Source: JARRPM01 sp963792815
GTDB lineage: Bacteria; Pseudomonadota; Gammaproteobacteria; Pseudomonadales; Halieaceae
Assembly (NCBI GenBank): GCA_963792815.1
Contig: CAWBXR010000012.1
Span: 124,001-188,000 of the forward strand
DNA length: 64,000 nucleotides
Direction of reading: 5' to 3'
Shown here: one piece after another, positions 34,442 to 42,815 of the stretch
Position numbering within the stretch: the stretch's first letter is position 1
Layout of the letters: every line of letters starts with the position of its first letter
The notes under the pieces: generated by a model
Seen by the model: the letters and a program-made list of their open reading frames with translations, nothing else
Databases searched by the model: none
What the model was told of the DNA's origin: nothing
Position numbers and translations under genes: made by a program

Positions 34442-35313
34442 TAGAGGTTGACCACCCTGATCGCGGGGACATGGAGGTCCTTGTCCTGTGCGATGGCGAC
34501 CCCGGCCGGGTCCGCAGGATCCGCCCGCAGCGTATTGAAGTCGAACAGCTTGCTGTCGGCCAGTTGTGAGGGGGCCACGTTGCGAATGCTGCGAAAGATG
34601 CTTTCGGTACGCCCCGGGTATTCCCGCTCCCAGCCCGCCAGCATGGACTTTATCTGCACCCGCTGCAGGTTCTCCTGGGAACCGCACAGGTTGCAGGGAA
34701 TTATCGGGAATTCCCGGTAGCGGGCGTAGCGCGCCAGGTCTTTTTCCTTGCAGTAGGCCAGCGGTCGGATAACCACGTTCTTGCGGTCGTCGCTGAGCAA
34801 TTTGGGCGGCATGGCCTTGAGCTTGCCGTTGAAGAACATATTGAGAAACAGGGTCTCCACGATATCGTCCCGGTGGTGGCCGAGCGCGATCTTGGTGGCA
34901 CCGATGTCCTGGGCAAAACCATACAGGCTGCCGCGGCGCAGGCGCGAACACAGGCCGCAGGTGGTTTTACCCTCGGGTATCACTTCGCGCACGATGCTGT
35001 AGGTATCTTTCTCCAGGATATAAAAAGGAACCCCGAGGGCCTCCAGGTAGGTCGGCAGCACTTCCTCGGGAAAGCCGGGCTGCTTCTGGTCCAGGTTGAC
35101 GGCAATCAGCTCAAAGTCGATCGGGGCGTTCTGGCGCAGGCTCAACAGCACATCCAGCATGCCGTAGGAGTCCTTGCCGCCGGACAGGCACACCATCACC
35201 CGGTCGCCCTCCTCGATCATGTTGTAATCGGCGATGGCATTGCCCACGTTTCGGCGCAGCCGCTTTTGCAGCTTGTTGAAATGGGTTTTGTCCTTGCGGG
35301 AAAGTTCTTGCAC
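34441..35313 (-). CDS. ttcA: tRNA 2-thiocytidine(32) synthetase TtcA
   Basis: A ~290-residue PP-loop ATPase that thiolates cytidine-32 in tRNA with an Fe-S cluster. The PP-loop is SGGKDSYGML. Conserved cysteines occur in TTCGLCSRLRRGSLY and IPCNLCGSQENLQR, with ALGHHRDDIVETLFLNMFFNG between. No ATG is available near the expected N-terminus; a GTG at 35313 (VQELSRKDKTHFNKLQKRLRR) gives a typical length and is my choice. Other non-ATG starts slightly upstream are possible. The gene is divergent from mdh and coupled to ccmA. Confidence 0.93.
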   Translation of the reverse strand: MQELSRKDKTHFNKLQKRLRRNVGNAIADYNMIEEGDRVMVCLSGGKDSYGMLDVLLSLRQNAPIDFELIAVNLDQKQPGFPEEVLPTYLEALGVPFYILEKDTYSIVREVIPEGKTTCGLCSRLRRGSLYGFAQDIGATKIALGHHRDDIVETLFLNMFFNGKLKAMPPKLLSDDRKNVVIRPLAYCKEKDLARYARYREFPIIPCNLCGSQENLQRVQIKSMLAGWEREYPGRTESIFRSIRNVAPSQLADSKLFDFNTLRADPADPAGVAIAQDKDLHVPAIRVVNL

Positions 35314-35499
35314 AGTAACATCGCTGCCAGGGCCGGATTTGGCGCGCAGTTTACTCGCTTGGCGCGGCCAGAGTCCAGCCGCGGCCCGGTCGCGGGGCAG
35401 CGGGACGAAACACCCGGTTCCCTTGTTTTTTGGCGAAAATGCCACGACAATGTGCGCCCTTGTCGATCCTACCCTACCACCTGTGAGGAACTCCTTCCG

Positions 35500-36480
35500 A
35501 TGAAACAACCCGTTCGCGTTACCGTTACCGGTGCAGCAGGCCAGATCGGCTATGCACTTCTGTTCCGTATTGCCTCCGGCGCCATGCTGGGCGATGACCA
35601 GCCGGTCATCCTGCAGCTGCTGGATATCACACCGGCCATGGAGGCGCTGGAAGGGGTCAAAATGGAGCTCGAGGACTGTGCGTTCCCGCTGCTGGCCGGG
35701 ATCGTCTGTACCGATGACCCCAACACCGGCTTCAAGGATGCCGACTACGCTCTGCTCGTGGGCGCCCGTCCCCGCGGTCCCGGCATGGAACGCAAGGACC
35801 TGCTGGAGGCCAACGCGGCCATTTTCTCGGTGCAGGGCAAGGCCATCAACGACAATGCCAGCAAGAACATCAGGGTGCTGGTGGTCGGCAACCCGGCCAA
35901 CACCAATGCGTTGATCACCCAGCGCAATGCGCCGGACATCGACCCCCGCAACTTTACCGCCATGACCCGGCTGGACCACAACCGCGCATTGACCCAGATC
36001 GCCCTGAAAACCGGCACCACGGTCAATGACGTCAGCAACATGACTATCTGGGGCAACCACTCCGCCACCCAGTACCCGGACCTGTTCAACGCCCGGGTAA
36101 AGGGCAAGGCGGCCATCGGGCTGGTAGACCAGCAGTGGTATGAAAGCGATTTCATCCCCACCGTGCAGCAGCGCGGCGCGGCGATCATCAAGGCCCGCGG
36201 CGCCTCTTCCGCCGCTTCAGCCGCCAACGCCGCCATCGGCCACATGCGCAGCTGGGCACTGGGTACCGAGGGCGACGACTGGGTCTCCATGGGCGTGCAC
36301 TCGGACGGCTCCTACGGCATTGCCGAAGGCCTGATCTACTCCTTCCCCTGCCGCTGCGCCGATGGCCAGTGGAGCATCGTACAGGGCGTGGAAGTGGGCG
36401 AGTTCAGCCGCGCCAAAATGGCGGCTACCGAGAAGGAACTGGCCGAGGAACGTGACGCGGTACAGCACCTGCTGCCCTAG
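35500..36480 (+). CDS. mdh: Malate dehydrogenase
   Basis: A 326-residue NAD-dependent malate dehydrogenase of the TCA cycle. It has the N-terminal Rossmann motif VTVTGAAGQIGYALLFRIA (Gly-rich loop 11-17), substrate-loop Arg residues in GARPRGPGMERKDLL, VVGNPANTNALI, the second-Arg/Asp site MTRLDHNRA and the catalytic His in IWGNHSATQYPD. This is the type found in Pseudomonadales relatives and actinobacteria rather than the E. coli type. GAGGAACTCC eight or so bases upstream supports the ATG at 35500. A clear intrinsic terminator follows. Confidence 0.97.
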   Translation: MKQPVRVTVTGAAGQIGYALLFRIASGAMLGDDQPVILQLLDITPAMEALEGVKMELEDCAFPLLAGIVCTDDPNTGFKDADYALLVGARPRGPGMERKDLLEANAAIFSVQGKAINDNASKNIRVLVVGNPANTNALITQRNAPDIDPRNFTAMTRLDHNRALTQIALKTGTTVNDVSNMTIWGNHSATQYPDLFNARVKGKAAIGLVDQQWYESDFIPTVQQRGAAIIKARGASSAASAANAAIGHMRSWALGTEGDDWVSMGVHSDGSYGIAEGLIYSFPCRCADGQWSIVQGVEVGEFSRAKMAATEKELAEERDAVQHLLP

Positions 36481-36499
36481 GGCGGACCGCTACTTACCG

Positions 36500-36533
36500 G
36501 GCGCCTGTCGCTGGTCGGCAGGCGCCTTTTCTT
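36500..36533 (+). terminator. Intrinsic terminator after mdh
   Basis: An 8-bp perfect stem GGCGCCTG/CAGGCGCC (36500-36507 with 36519-36526) with an 11-base loop, followed by TTTTCTTT. Confidence 0.85.
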
Positions 36534-36583
36534 TGGGCCGTGACAGCATTCCGGTCGCGGCCCGGCTGTTGTAATGTGGACCC

Positions 36584-37201
36584 ATGACTGATTCTACCTC
36601 TCCCAAGAGCTATCACCACGGCAACCTGCGGGCGGAACTGCTGGACACCGCAATCGAACAGCTGCGAGCCGGTGACGCCGACGACCTGAGCCTGCGCGCG
36701 CTGGCCAGGGCGGTTGGTGTTTCCCAGACCGCTCCCTATCGCCATTTTTCCGACAAGGGCGAGCTCCTCGCCGCCATGGCCACCCGGGGTTATCGCGATC
36801 TGCTGGCGGCCCTGCACGCGGCCGGAGACCAGACCCCCGATTGCCCGACCCAACAGCTCATCGGTTTCGCCCACGCCTACGTGGACTACGCGGCGAGCCA
36901 GCCCCAGCTGTTCAAGCTGATGTTCGGTCCCGCGGTACAACCCGCAGAGAAATACCCGGAGCTGCGCGAGGCCAGCCGCGAAACCTTCGGTCTGGTCCAG
37001 GCCATTCTCCACCGCGGCATGGAGCTGGGGCAGTTCCGCGAACAGAACTACGTCTACCTCGCCAACGCCGCCTGGGCAGGCATCCACGGCCTGGCCACCC
37101 TCCGGGTGGACGCACCCGAACTGTTCGAGCGCCACATCGACCTGCACCGCCAGGTGGACCTCGGGGTGCACACGTTTATCGACGGTATCAAAACTGCCTA
37201 G
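36584..37201 (+). CDS. TetR/AcrR-family transcriptional regulator
   Basis: A 205-residue regulator. The N-terminal helix-turn-helix (residues ~14-62) includes LLDTAIEQLRAGDADDLSLRALARAVGVSQTAPYRHFSDKGELLAAMA-type sequence with the recognition helix VGVSQTAPYRHF. The C-terminal ligand/dimer domain resembles the WHG type (AWAGIHGLATLRVD near residue 165). No obvious target operon is adjacent: mdh precedes it and a repeat-rich gap follows, with the ABC exporter convergent beyond. The regulated genes cannot be named. Confidence 0.9.
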   Translation: MTDSTSPKSYHHGNLRAELLDTAIEQLRAGDADDLSLRALARAVGVSQTAPYRHFSDKGELLAAMATRGYRDLLAALHAAGDQTPDCPTQQLIGFAHAYVDYAASQPQLFKLMFGPAVQPAEKYPELREASRETFGLVQAILHRGMELGQFREQNYVYLANAAWAGIHGLATLRVDAPELFERHIDLHRQVDLGVHTFIDGIKTA

Positions 37202-37270
37202 CTGGCGGCTCAACACATACATAGGTCGTTCCTCTTAAAGAACGCTTTTGTTCCAATGTCGGCAGGAGTC

Positions 37271-37399
37271 CGGGTTTGTCCTGGCTCCATGGCCGCGCCC
37301 CTCCGGGGTGCCCTCAGTCGGTCAGGAGCCTTAAAGCGCTGCGCTGTCTCCTTCCACTCCCTCGGCGCTGGCCTTTTACATTCCGCCAGGACAAACCCG
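37271..37399 (-). repeat. Structured 129-bp repeat element, copy 1 (inverted relative to copy 2)
   Basis: 129 bp bounded by a perfect 15-bp inverted repeat (CGGGTTTGTCCTGGC at 37271-37285 and its complement at 37385-37399). Its reverse complement aligns without gaps to 37493-37621 at 103 of 129 positions. Internal predicted hairpins: AGGAG/CTCCT and CCCC-GGA-GGGG. No U-tract flanks it and no credible gene lies within. It sits ~70 bp after the tetR stop. Function unknown; the evidence for selected structure is the compensatory pattern between the two copies. Confidence 0.85.
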
Positions 37400-37492
37400 A
37401 ACCCCTGCCTTGGATCGAGTGAAAAAAGGAGACTCGCAAGGCAGTGGCGATGTTATTCCATCAATATTGATAGAGCTTACAGCGGTGGAGGG

Positions 37493-37621
37493 CGGGGGTT
37501 GCCTCGCGGAACATTAAAGGCGCACGCCGAGGGAGTGGAGCGAGACAGCGCAGCGATTTAAGGCTCGCGACCGACTGAGGGAAGCCCGGAGGGCCGCAGC
37601 CGTGGAGCGAGGCAACCCCCG
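37493..37621 (+). repeat. Structured 129-bp repeat element, copy 2
   Basis: 129 bp bounded by a perfect 15-bp inverted repeat (CGGGGGTTGCCTCGC at 37493-37507, complement at 37607-37621). It is the same length as copy 1 and in opposite orientation, 93 bp away. Where the copies differ in paired segments, both sides of the pair change together: five pairs in the outer stem, two in the GCGAG/CTCGC stem and one in the GCCC-GGA-GGGC hairpin. The core CGCCGAGGGAGTGGA and CGACTGAGGG are conserved. The remainder of the 37202-37735 gap holds nothing else I recognise. Confidence 0.85.
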
Positions 37622-37735
37622 CTCTCCATCGCGAATGGAACGAAGCGTTAGCTGCGAATGTTCAACAAACTCGAACCCGGTACCGGAAAACAAACTTAGT
37701 GAAAACAGCGCAAAGCCAAGCAGTGTCGCTCCAGC

Positions 37736-40210
37736 CTACAGCTCCCGCAGCAACGCCACCGGTGGGCTCGACACCACCCGGCGGCAGCTGAACACGCCGA
37801 GCCCGCCGATCAGTGCGATGCCGGCACCGATGCCCAGGGGCCAGACCCAGGGCGATGGGGCATAGCGCATATCCATCGCCCATTCCTGCAGCATGAAGAC
37901 CGAGGCCTCCGCTGCCACCGTGGCCAGGACCCCGGCAAACAGGCCCATGGTGGCAAACTCGATGAACAGCCCGCCCAGCACCAGGCCGCGGCGGGCGCCC
38001 AGCGCACGCAGGATGGCGCTCTCGTGCATACGGGCATCGACGCTGGCCTGCACCCCCGCCACCAGCACCAGGGAGCCCGCGACCAGGATCACCGCGAGCA
38101 CCAGCTCTATCGCCGCCGATACCTGCTTGACGATGGTGCGGATCTGGTCGACCACCACGTCCATCTCGATAACCGTCACAGTCGGAAAGCTGCGCACAAA
38201 CTGGTTGAGAAACGGCTTGTCACCAGGGGCGAGATAGAAACTCGTCATGAACGTGGCGGGATAGTCCGCCAGCAAGCGCGGTGGAAAAATCAGGAAGAAA
38301 TTGGGGCGCATCGACTGCCAGTCCAGTTCCCGCAGGTTGGCCACCCTCGCCTCCAGCGGCTGTGAACCCACCAGGAACCCCACCGTGTCGCCCACCTCGA
38401 TACCCAGGCGCTCGGCGAACTCCCGCTCGACCGACACCAGTGCCTCATCCGACTGGGGTTGCCACCACTGGCCTGAGAACAACGTGTTGCCCGGTGGCAG
38501 CGTGTCGGACCAGGTGAAGTTGGTCTCGCGCTGGCGCCGGCCCTCCTCCTGGTCATCCGTGGTCGGCAGCTCCTGCCCGCCCACGGCCATGATGCGCCCG
38601 CGAATCATCGGGTACAGCGGTTCGCTGGCGATATCCTGGGCGCGCAGCACCTGGTCCACGCTCTGTACATCCTGCGGACCGATGTTGATCATGAAATGAT
38701 TGGGCGTGCCCTCGGGCAGCTGGGTCTGCCACTGGTCGATCAGCGAGGTGCGCACCAGTACCAGCACCAGCAGCAACATGATGGCCATGGCGAAGATCAC
38801 CACCTGCATGGCATTGCTGGTGCCGCGCCGCTGCAGGCCGGCGAGGGCCAGGCGCCAGATACTGCCCGCCCGCATACCTACCAGGCGCCCTCCCCGCAGC
38901 AGGGTCAGGGCCAGCACCAGGCCCAGCAATACGGTAATCGCCAGGCCGCCCAGCACCGCGAGGGTCAGCTGCCAGTCGCGGCTGTACCCCCACATCAGGA
39001 GGGTTACCGCCACCAGGCCGAGGGCGTAATCGCCGAGGGTGCGACGATTCTCCAGCGGTGTATCCCGGCGCAGCACCCGCAGGGGGCTCGCCTGCCCCAA
39101 CCGGCGCAGTGGCGGCCAGGCAAAGCAGAGCAGGCAGGTGAGCGCGGTGGCTGCGCCGATGGCGTAGGGGCGTATCCCGCTGGGGCCCGGTTGAACCGGC
39201 AACTGGTCGCCGAACAACATAAAAAACAGGGCCTGGATGGACCATCCCAGGAAGCAGCCGATGGCCGTGGCAACGACGCCCAGCATTACCAGACTGGTGC
39301 CGTACAGCCTGTTGACCCGGGATGAAGTGGCGCCGAGGCTCTTCATGATGGCGACGTAGTCGTTGTGGCGCTCACTGAAACGGCGCGCAGCCAGTGCGAT
39401 CGCCACGCCGGCCAGCACCACACCGAGGCTGCCGGCCAGCAACAGGAAGCGCTCGGCGCGTTGCAGGGCATTGCCAATACCGGGCTGCCCCTCGCTCAGG
39501 TCCAGCAGGCGCTGGCCCGTTACCAGTTGCGGTTCCAGCCACTGGCGAAACGCTTCCAGCGTCGCCGCCGGCGCCGCATAGAGCTGGCGGTACTCCACCC
39601 GGCTGCCGGGCTGCACCACCCGGGTTGCGGGAATATCCTCGTAGTGCATGAGCACCCTGGGGCCGTAACCGCCAAAGCTTGCGCCCTGGTCCGGCTCGGT
39701 GCGCGCGGCTGCTGCCACCGTAAATTCCGCTTCCCCTATTTCGACCCTGGCGCCCACCGCCACATCCAGCAGGGCGAACAGGCGGGATTCGAGCCAGACC
39801 TCGCCGCGGGCCGGCCCCCCAGAGGCCGGCAACACTGCGCCAAAGGGCTTTTCACTGAATGTCAGCTCACCGCGCAGGGGATAGGTGTCACTCACTGCCT
39901 TTACCGACACCAGGTGCATGCTGTCATCGCCGGCGTATATCATCGAGGGAAACACCAGGGTCAGGGCCTGGTTGACACCCCGCCCCGCCGCCTCGGTCAG
40001 CCACTCCCCGGGCATCTCACGGCTGCTGCGCACCACCAGGTCGGCGGCCAGAAAGCGGTGGCTCTCCTGGGTCAGTGCGTTCTGCAGGCGGGTGGCAAAG
40101 GCACTGATACCCGATACCACCCCCACCGCCAGGATGAGCGCGATCAGCAATACGCCCAGCTCACCACCGCGCCAGTCCCTGGCCAGCATTTTGCCCGCAG
40201 TCACAGACAC
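37736..40210 (-). CDS. ABC transporter permease, YbbP/FtsX-like
   Basis: An 824-residue membrane protein with the MacB/FtsX-type repeated layout. It has an N-terminal span (GVLLIALILAVGVVSGISAFA), a periplasmic domain, then a three-span block (LLLAGSLGVVLAGVAIALAARR, SLVMLGVVATAIGCFLGWSIQ, ATALTCLLCFAW). A second cluster of spans (~390-500), another periplasmic domain and a final three-span block (IELVLAVILVAGSLVLVAGVQ, FATMGLFAGVLATVAAEASVF, PLGIGAGIALIGGLGVF) follow. It pairs with the ATPase encoded 5 bp upstream. The neighbourhood ybbA-ybbP divergent from tesA is as in E. coli. Such exporters are thought to move lipids or hydrophobic compounds out of the membrane; the substrate is not known here. 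Confidence 0.9.
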   Translation of the reverse strand: MSVTAGKMLARDWRGGELGVLLIALILAVGVVSGISAFATRLQNALTQESHRFLAADLVVRSSREMPGEWLTEAAGRGVNQALTLVFPSMIYAGDDSMHLVSVKAVSDTYPLRGELTFSEKPFGAVLPASGGPARGEVWLESRLFALLDVAVGARVEIGEAEFTVAAAARTEPDQGASFGGYGPRVLMHYEDIPATRVVQPGSRVEYRQLYAAPAATLEAFRQWLEPQLVTGQRLLDLSEGQPGIGNALQRAERFLLLAGSLGVVLAGVAIALAARRFSERHNDYVAIMKSLGATSSRVNRLYGTSLVMLGVVATAIGCFLGWSIQALFFMLFGDQLPVQPGPSGIRPYAIGAATALTCLLCFAWPPLRRLGQASPLRVLRRDTPLENRRTLGDYALGLVAVTLLMWGYSRDWQLTLAVLGGLAITVLLGLVLALTLLRGGRLVGMRAGSIWRLALAGLQRRGTSNAMQVVIFAMAIMLLLVLVLVRTSLIDQWQTQLPEGTPNHFMINIGPQDVQSVDQVLRAQDIASEPLYPMIRGRIMAVGGQELPTTDDQEEGRRQRETNFTWSDTLPPGNTLFSGQWWQPQSDEALVSVEREFAERLGIEVGDTVGFLVGSQPLEARVANLRELDWQSMRPNFFLIFPPRLLADYPATFMTSFYLAPGDKPFLNQFVRSFPTVTVIEMDVVVDQIRTIVKQVSAAIELVLAVILVAGSLVLVAGVQASVDARMHESAILRALGARRGLVLGGLFIEFATMGLFAGVLATVAAEASVFMLQEWAMDMRYAPSPWVWPLGIGAGIALIGGLGVFSCRRVVSSPPVALLREL

Positions 40211-40215
40211 CGGGG

Positions 40216-40878
40216 CTACTCCACTACCAGCGCGCCGGCTTCCAGGCAGAACCGCCTGTCGCAGCGATCCGCCAGCTGGGCGTCGTGGGTCACCAGCACC
40301 AGGGTGGTACCCTCTTCCCGGTTGAGTTCGAACAGCAGGTCGATAATGTGCCCGCCGGTGCGGGTATCGAGGTTGCCCGTGGGCTCGTCGGCAAACAGGA
40401 TGGAGGGATGCGAGGCAAATGCCCGGGCGATAGCCACCCGCTGCTGCTCGCCGCCGGACAGCTGGCGCGGATAGTGGCCCAGGCGAGGACCCAGCCCGAC
40501 GCGCTGCAGAAACGCCTCCGCCTGCTCCCCGGCCTTCGCCTGCCCCTGCAATTCCAGCGGCAACATCACATTTTCCAGCGCGGTCAGGGCGGGCAGCAAC
40601 TGGAACGACTGGAACACGAACCCCACGTGGCGGCCCCGGAACAGGGCGCGGCCGTCTTCATCAAGCTCGCCCAGGTCGGTGTCGCCGATCACTACCCTGC
40701 CGCCACTGGCCTCGTCGAGCCCCGCCAGCAGCCCCAGCAGGGTCGATTTCCCCGAGCCGGAGGCGCCGACAATGGCGGCGGATTCTCCCGACTTGATTTC
40801 CAGCGTGATCCCTTTCAGTATTTCGAGTTCGGTTCCCGCCATCGGGATCCGCTTCTGGAGATTTTCAACCTTGATCAT
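40216..40878 (-). CDS. ybbA: ABC transporter ATP-binding protein, YbbA-like
   Basis: A 220-residue ATPase of the LolD/MacB class. Walker A is GASGSGKST (~38-46), the Q-loop GFVFQSFQLLPALTALENVMLPLEL, signature LSGGEQQRVAIARAF and Walker B ILFADEPTGNLDTRTG. It powers the YbbP-like permease that follows. Its ATG (40878) lies within the 5' end of the divergent tesA, so the two promoters must overlap the opposite coding regions. Confidence 0.93.
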   Translation of the reverse strand: MIKVENLQKRIPMAGTELEILKGITLEIKSGESAAIVGASGSGKSTLLGLLAGLDEASGGRVVIGDTDLGELDEDGRALFRGRHVGFVFQSFQLLPALTALENVMLPLELQGQAKAGEQAEAFLQRVGLGPRLGHYPRQLSGGEQQRVAIARAFASHPSILFADEPTGNLDTRTGGHIIDLLFELNREEGTTLVLVTHDAQLADRCDRRFCLEAGALVVE

Positions 40879-41515
40879 TCAACGATTCCTTTACGACCTT
40901 CTACGCGCTGCAGTAGTGGCTGGATTGCTACTGCTGTACCTGTCGCTCCCGGCACAGGCCAGGGAGCAGCGCATACTGGTGCTGGGGGATAGTATCAGTG
41001 CCGCCTACGGCATGTCTCTGGAACAGGGCTGGGTGAGCCTGCTGGCGCAGCAGCTGGCAGAGTCTGCACCCGCGCCCGAGGTCGTCAATGCGAGCATCAG
41101 CGGGGAGACCACCACCGGCGGCCTGCGTCGCCTGCCGGAACTGCTGGAGCAGCACGCGCCCAGCCTGGTGGTCATCGAGCTGGGCGCCAACGACGGCCTG
41201 CGCGGCTATCCGATCAAGCAGTTGCGGGCCAACCTGGACAGTATGGTGCGCCTTTCCCAGGACGCCGGCGCACAGGTTGTGCTGGTGGCAATGGAGATTC
41301 CACCCAACTACGGCGCGCGCTACACGGCGGATTTCCGCGCAAGCTTCACCGAGGTTGCCAGCAGCACCGGGAGCACTCTTGCCCCCTTCCTGCTCGACGG
41401 CGTAGCCATTGAACCAGAACTGATGCAGGCCGACGGCATCCACCCCGCCGTTGAGGCCCAGCCCCTGCTGCTGCGAAACATCCTGCCGTCGATCCAGTCC
41501 GCGCTGGCCCAGTGA
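40871..41515 (+). CDS. tesA: Periplasmic acyl-CoA thioesterase / lysophospholipase TesA (SGNH hydrolase)
   Basis: A ~214-residue SGNH-family esterase. Blocks: GDSISAAYGM (nucleophile Ser), SGETTTGG, GANDGLRG (Asn) and DGIHPAVEAQ (Asp/His). A signal peptide is present (..LLRAAVVAGLLLLYLSLPAQA, then REQR), so it is periplasmic. There is no ATG before the signal; a TTG at 40871 gives a basic n-region and is my choice, with a GTG at 40916 as the shorter option. The chosen start overlaps ybbA on the other strand by 8 bp. The stop overlaps the bioA ATG (TGATG). Confidence 0.9.
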   Translation: MIIQRFLYDLLRAAVVAGLLLLYLSLPAQAREQRILVLGDSISAAYGMSLEQGWVSLLAQQLAESAPAPEVVNASISGETTTGGLRRLPELLEQHAPSLVVIELGANDGLRGYPIKQLRANLDSMVRLSQDAGAQVVLVAMEIPPNYGARYTADFRASFTEVASSTGSTLAPFLLDGVAIEPELMQADGIHPAVEAQPLLLRNILPSIQSALAQ

Positions 41516-42806
41516 TGAGCGACTTGTCATGGAGTCAACTGCAGGCCGCCGACCGGGCCACGATCTGGCACCCCTACGCCTCCGCCACCGACGCCGCGGA
41601 AGTCATCCCGGTAACGGGCGCAGCCGGCGTCCACCTGCAGCTGGCCGACGGCAGGCGCCTGCTGGATGGCATGTCGTCCTGGTGGTGCGCCATCCACGGC
41701 TACAACCACCCGGTACTCAACCGGGCGGTGCGCGACCAGCTCGGCCAGATGTCCCACGTGATGTTTGGCGGGCTGACCCACCCCCCCGCGGTAAAACTCG
41801 CGCAGCTGCTGACGCGCCTTACCCCGCCCGGTCTCGAGCGGGTATTTTTCAGCGACTCGGGCTCCGTCGCCGTCGAGGTGGCGCTGAAAATGGCCATCCA
41901 GTACTGGTACTCCGTGGGCAAGCCGAGACAAACAGAAAATGGTCGCCCTGCGCAACGGCTATCACGGCGACACCTTCGGGGCGATGGCCGTGTGCGACCC
42001 GGTCACCGGCATGCACCACCTGTTCGGCGATGTGTTGCCGCAACACTATTTCGTCCCGGCGCCCGATCTGCCCTTTCGGCCAGCCCTGCCCGGACAGCGA
42101 AATGATCGCCATAACCGACCTGCTGACCCGACACCACCGGGAGATCGCGGCCGTCATCGTCGAGCCCGTGGTACAGGGCGCCGGCGGCATGCGCTTTTAC
42201 TCGGCGGACTACCTGGTGCAGCTGCGCGCGCTCTGCGATGCCTTTGATGTTCTGCTGATCTTTGACGAGATCGCCACCGGTTTCGGCCGTACCGGCAAGT
42301 TATTCGCCCTGGAACACGCGGGCGTGGAGCCGGATATCCTGTGCCTGGGCAAGGCGCTGACCGGCGGCTACATGACCCTGGCCGCCACCCTGTGCAACGA
42401 GCGCATCAGCGCCGGCATCAGTGAAGGCGAGGCGCGGGCGTTCATGCACGGCCCTACCTTCATGGCCAACCCCCTGGCCTGCGCCACGGCGATCGCCAGT
42501 ATCGAACTGCTGCTGTCCCAGCCCTGGCAGCGTATTGTCCAACGCCTGCAGTCTGAACTTGAAACGGGCCTGGCACCGGCCCGCGAACTGGCGGGAGTGG
42601 CCCAGGTCCGGACCCTGGGGGCTATCGGCGTCATCGAATTGAAAGAGCCGGTTGATATGAAAAAGGTGCAGCCGATGTTTGTCGAGCGCGGGGTCTGGGT
42701 GCGCCCCTTCGGCAAACTGGTCTACACCATGCCGCCATTCATCATGGGCAGCGACGATGTCGCCACCCTGACCGGCGCCATGGTGGATGTCGTATCCAGT
42801 CTGTGA
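41515..42806 (+). CDS. bioA: Adenosylmethionine-8-amino-7-oxononanoate aminotransferase BioA, with two frameshifts
   Basis: Catalyses the S-adenosylmethionine-dependent amination step of biotin synthesis (PLP enzyme). Hallmarks: IWHPYASATDA, GMSSWWCAIHGYNHP, HVMFGGLTHPPAVKL, then in the next frame LRNGYHGDTFGAMAVCDPVTGMHH, and in the third frame VIVEPVVQGAGGM, LIFDEIATGFGRTGK and LCLGKALTGGYM, where the Lys binds PLP. Removing one base near 41932 (an extra C in CCGAGACAAACAG) and one near 42073 (a T in CCCTTTCGG) restores one 429-residue frame, the same length as E. coli BioA. Both are +1 insertions in short runs, so sequencing error is the simplest explanation. The ATG overlaps the tesA stop. 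Confidence 0.88.
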
Positions 42807-42815
42807 TGGCGCCGC

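Noticed and set aside
34442..34951. Extended CcmA frame beginning at 34951
   Set aside because: The extra ~170 residues are the ttcA coding sequence read in another frame. The GTG at 34441 gives a normal CcmA.
35314..36060. N-terminal extension of ttcA reaching 36060
   Set aside because: It runs antisense through mdh and includes the non-coding gap. The TtcA-like sequence starts only at about 35313.
37271..37621. Integron attC sites or a CRISPR-like array
   Set aside because: The ends lack the GTTRRRY/RYYYAAC core sites, there is no integrase or cassette, and there are only two inverted copies rather than spaced direct repeats.
37202..37735. Small genes in the tetR-ABC exporter gap
   Set aside because: Open frames here run through the palindromic repeats, lack ribosome sites and have no protein-like composition.
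41515..42806. Calling bioA a pseudogene
   Set aside because: Both frame breaks are single-base insertions in short runs, all PLP-site motifs are intact, and the corrected length equals the typical 429 residues. The same pattern occurs in four other genes, so error is more likely than decay.
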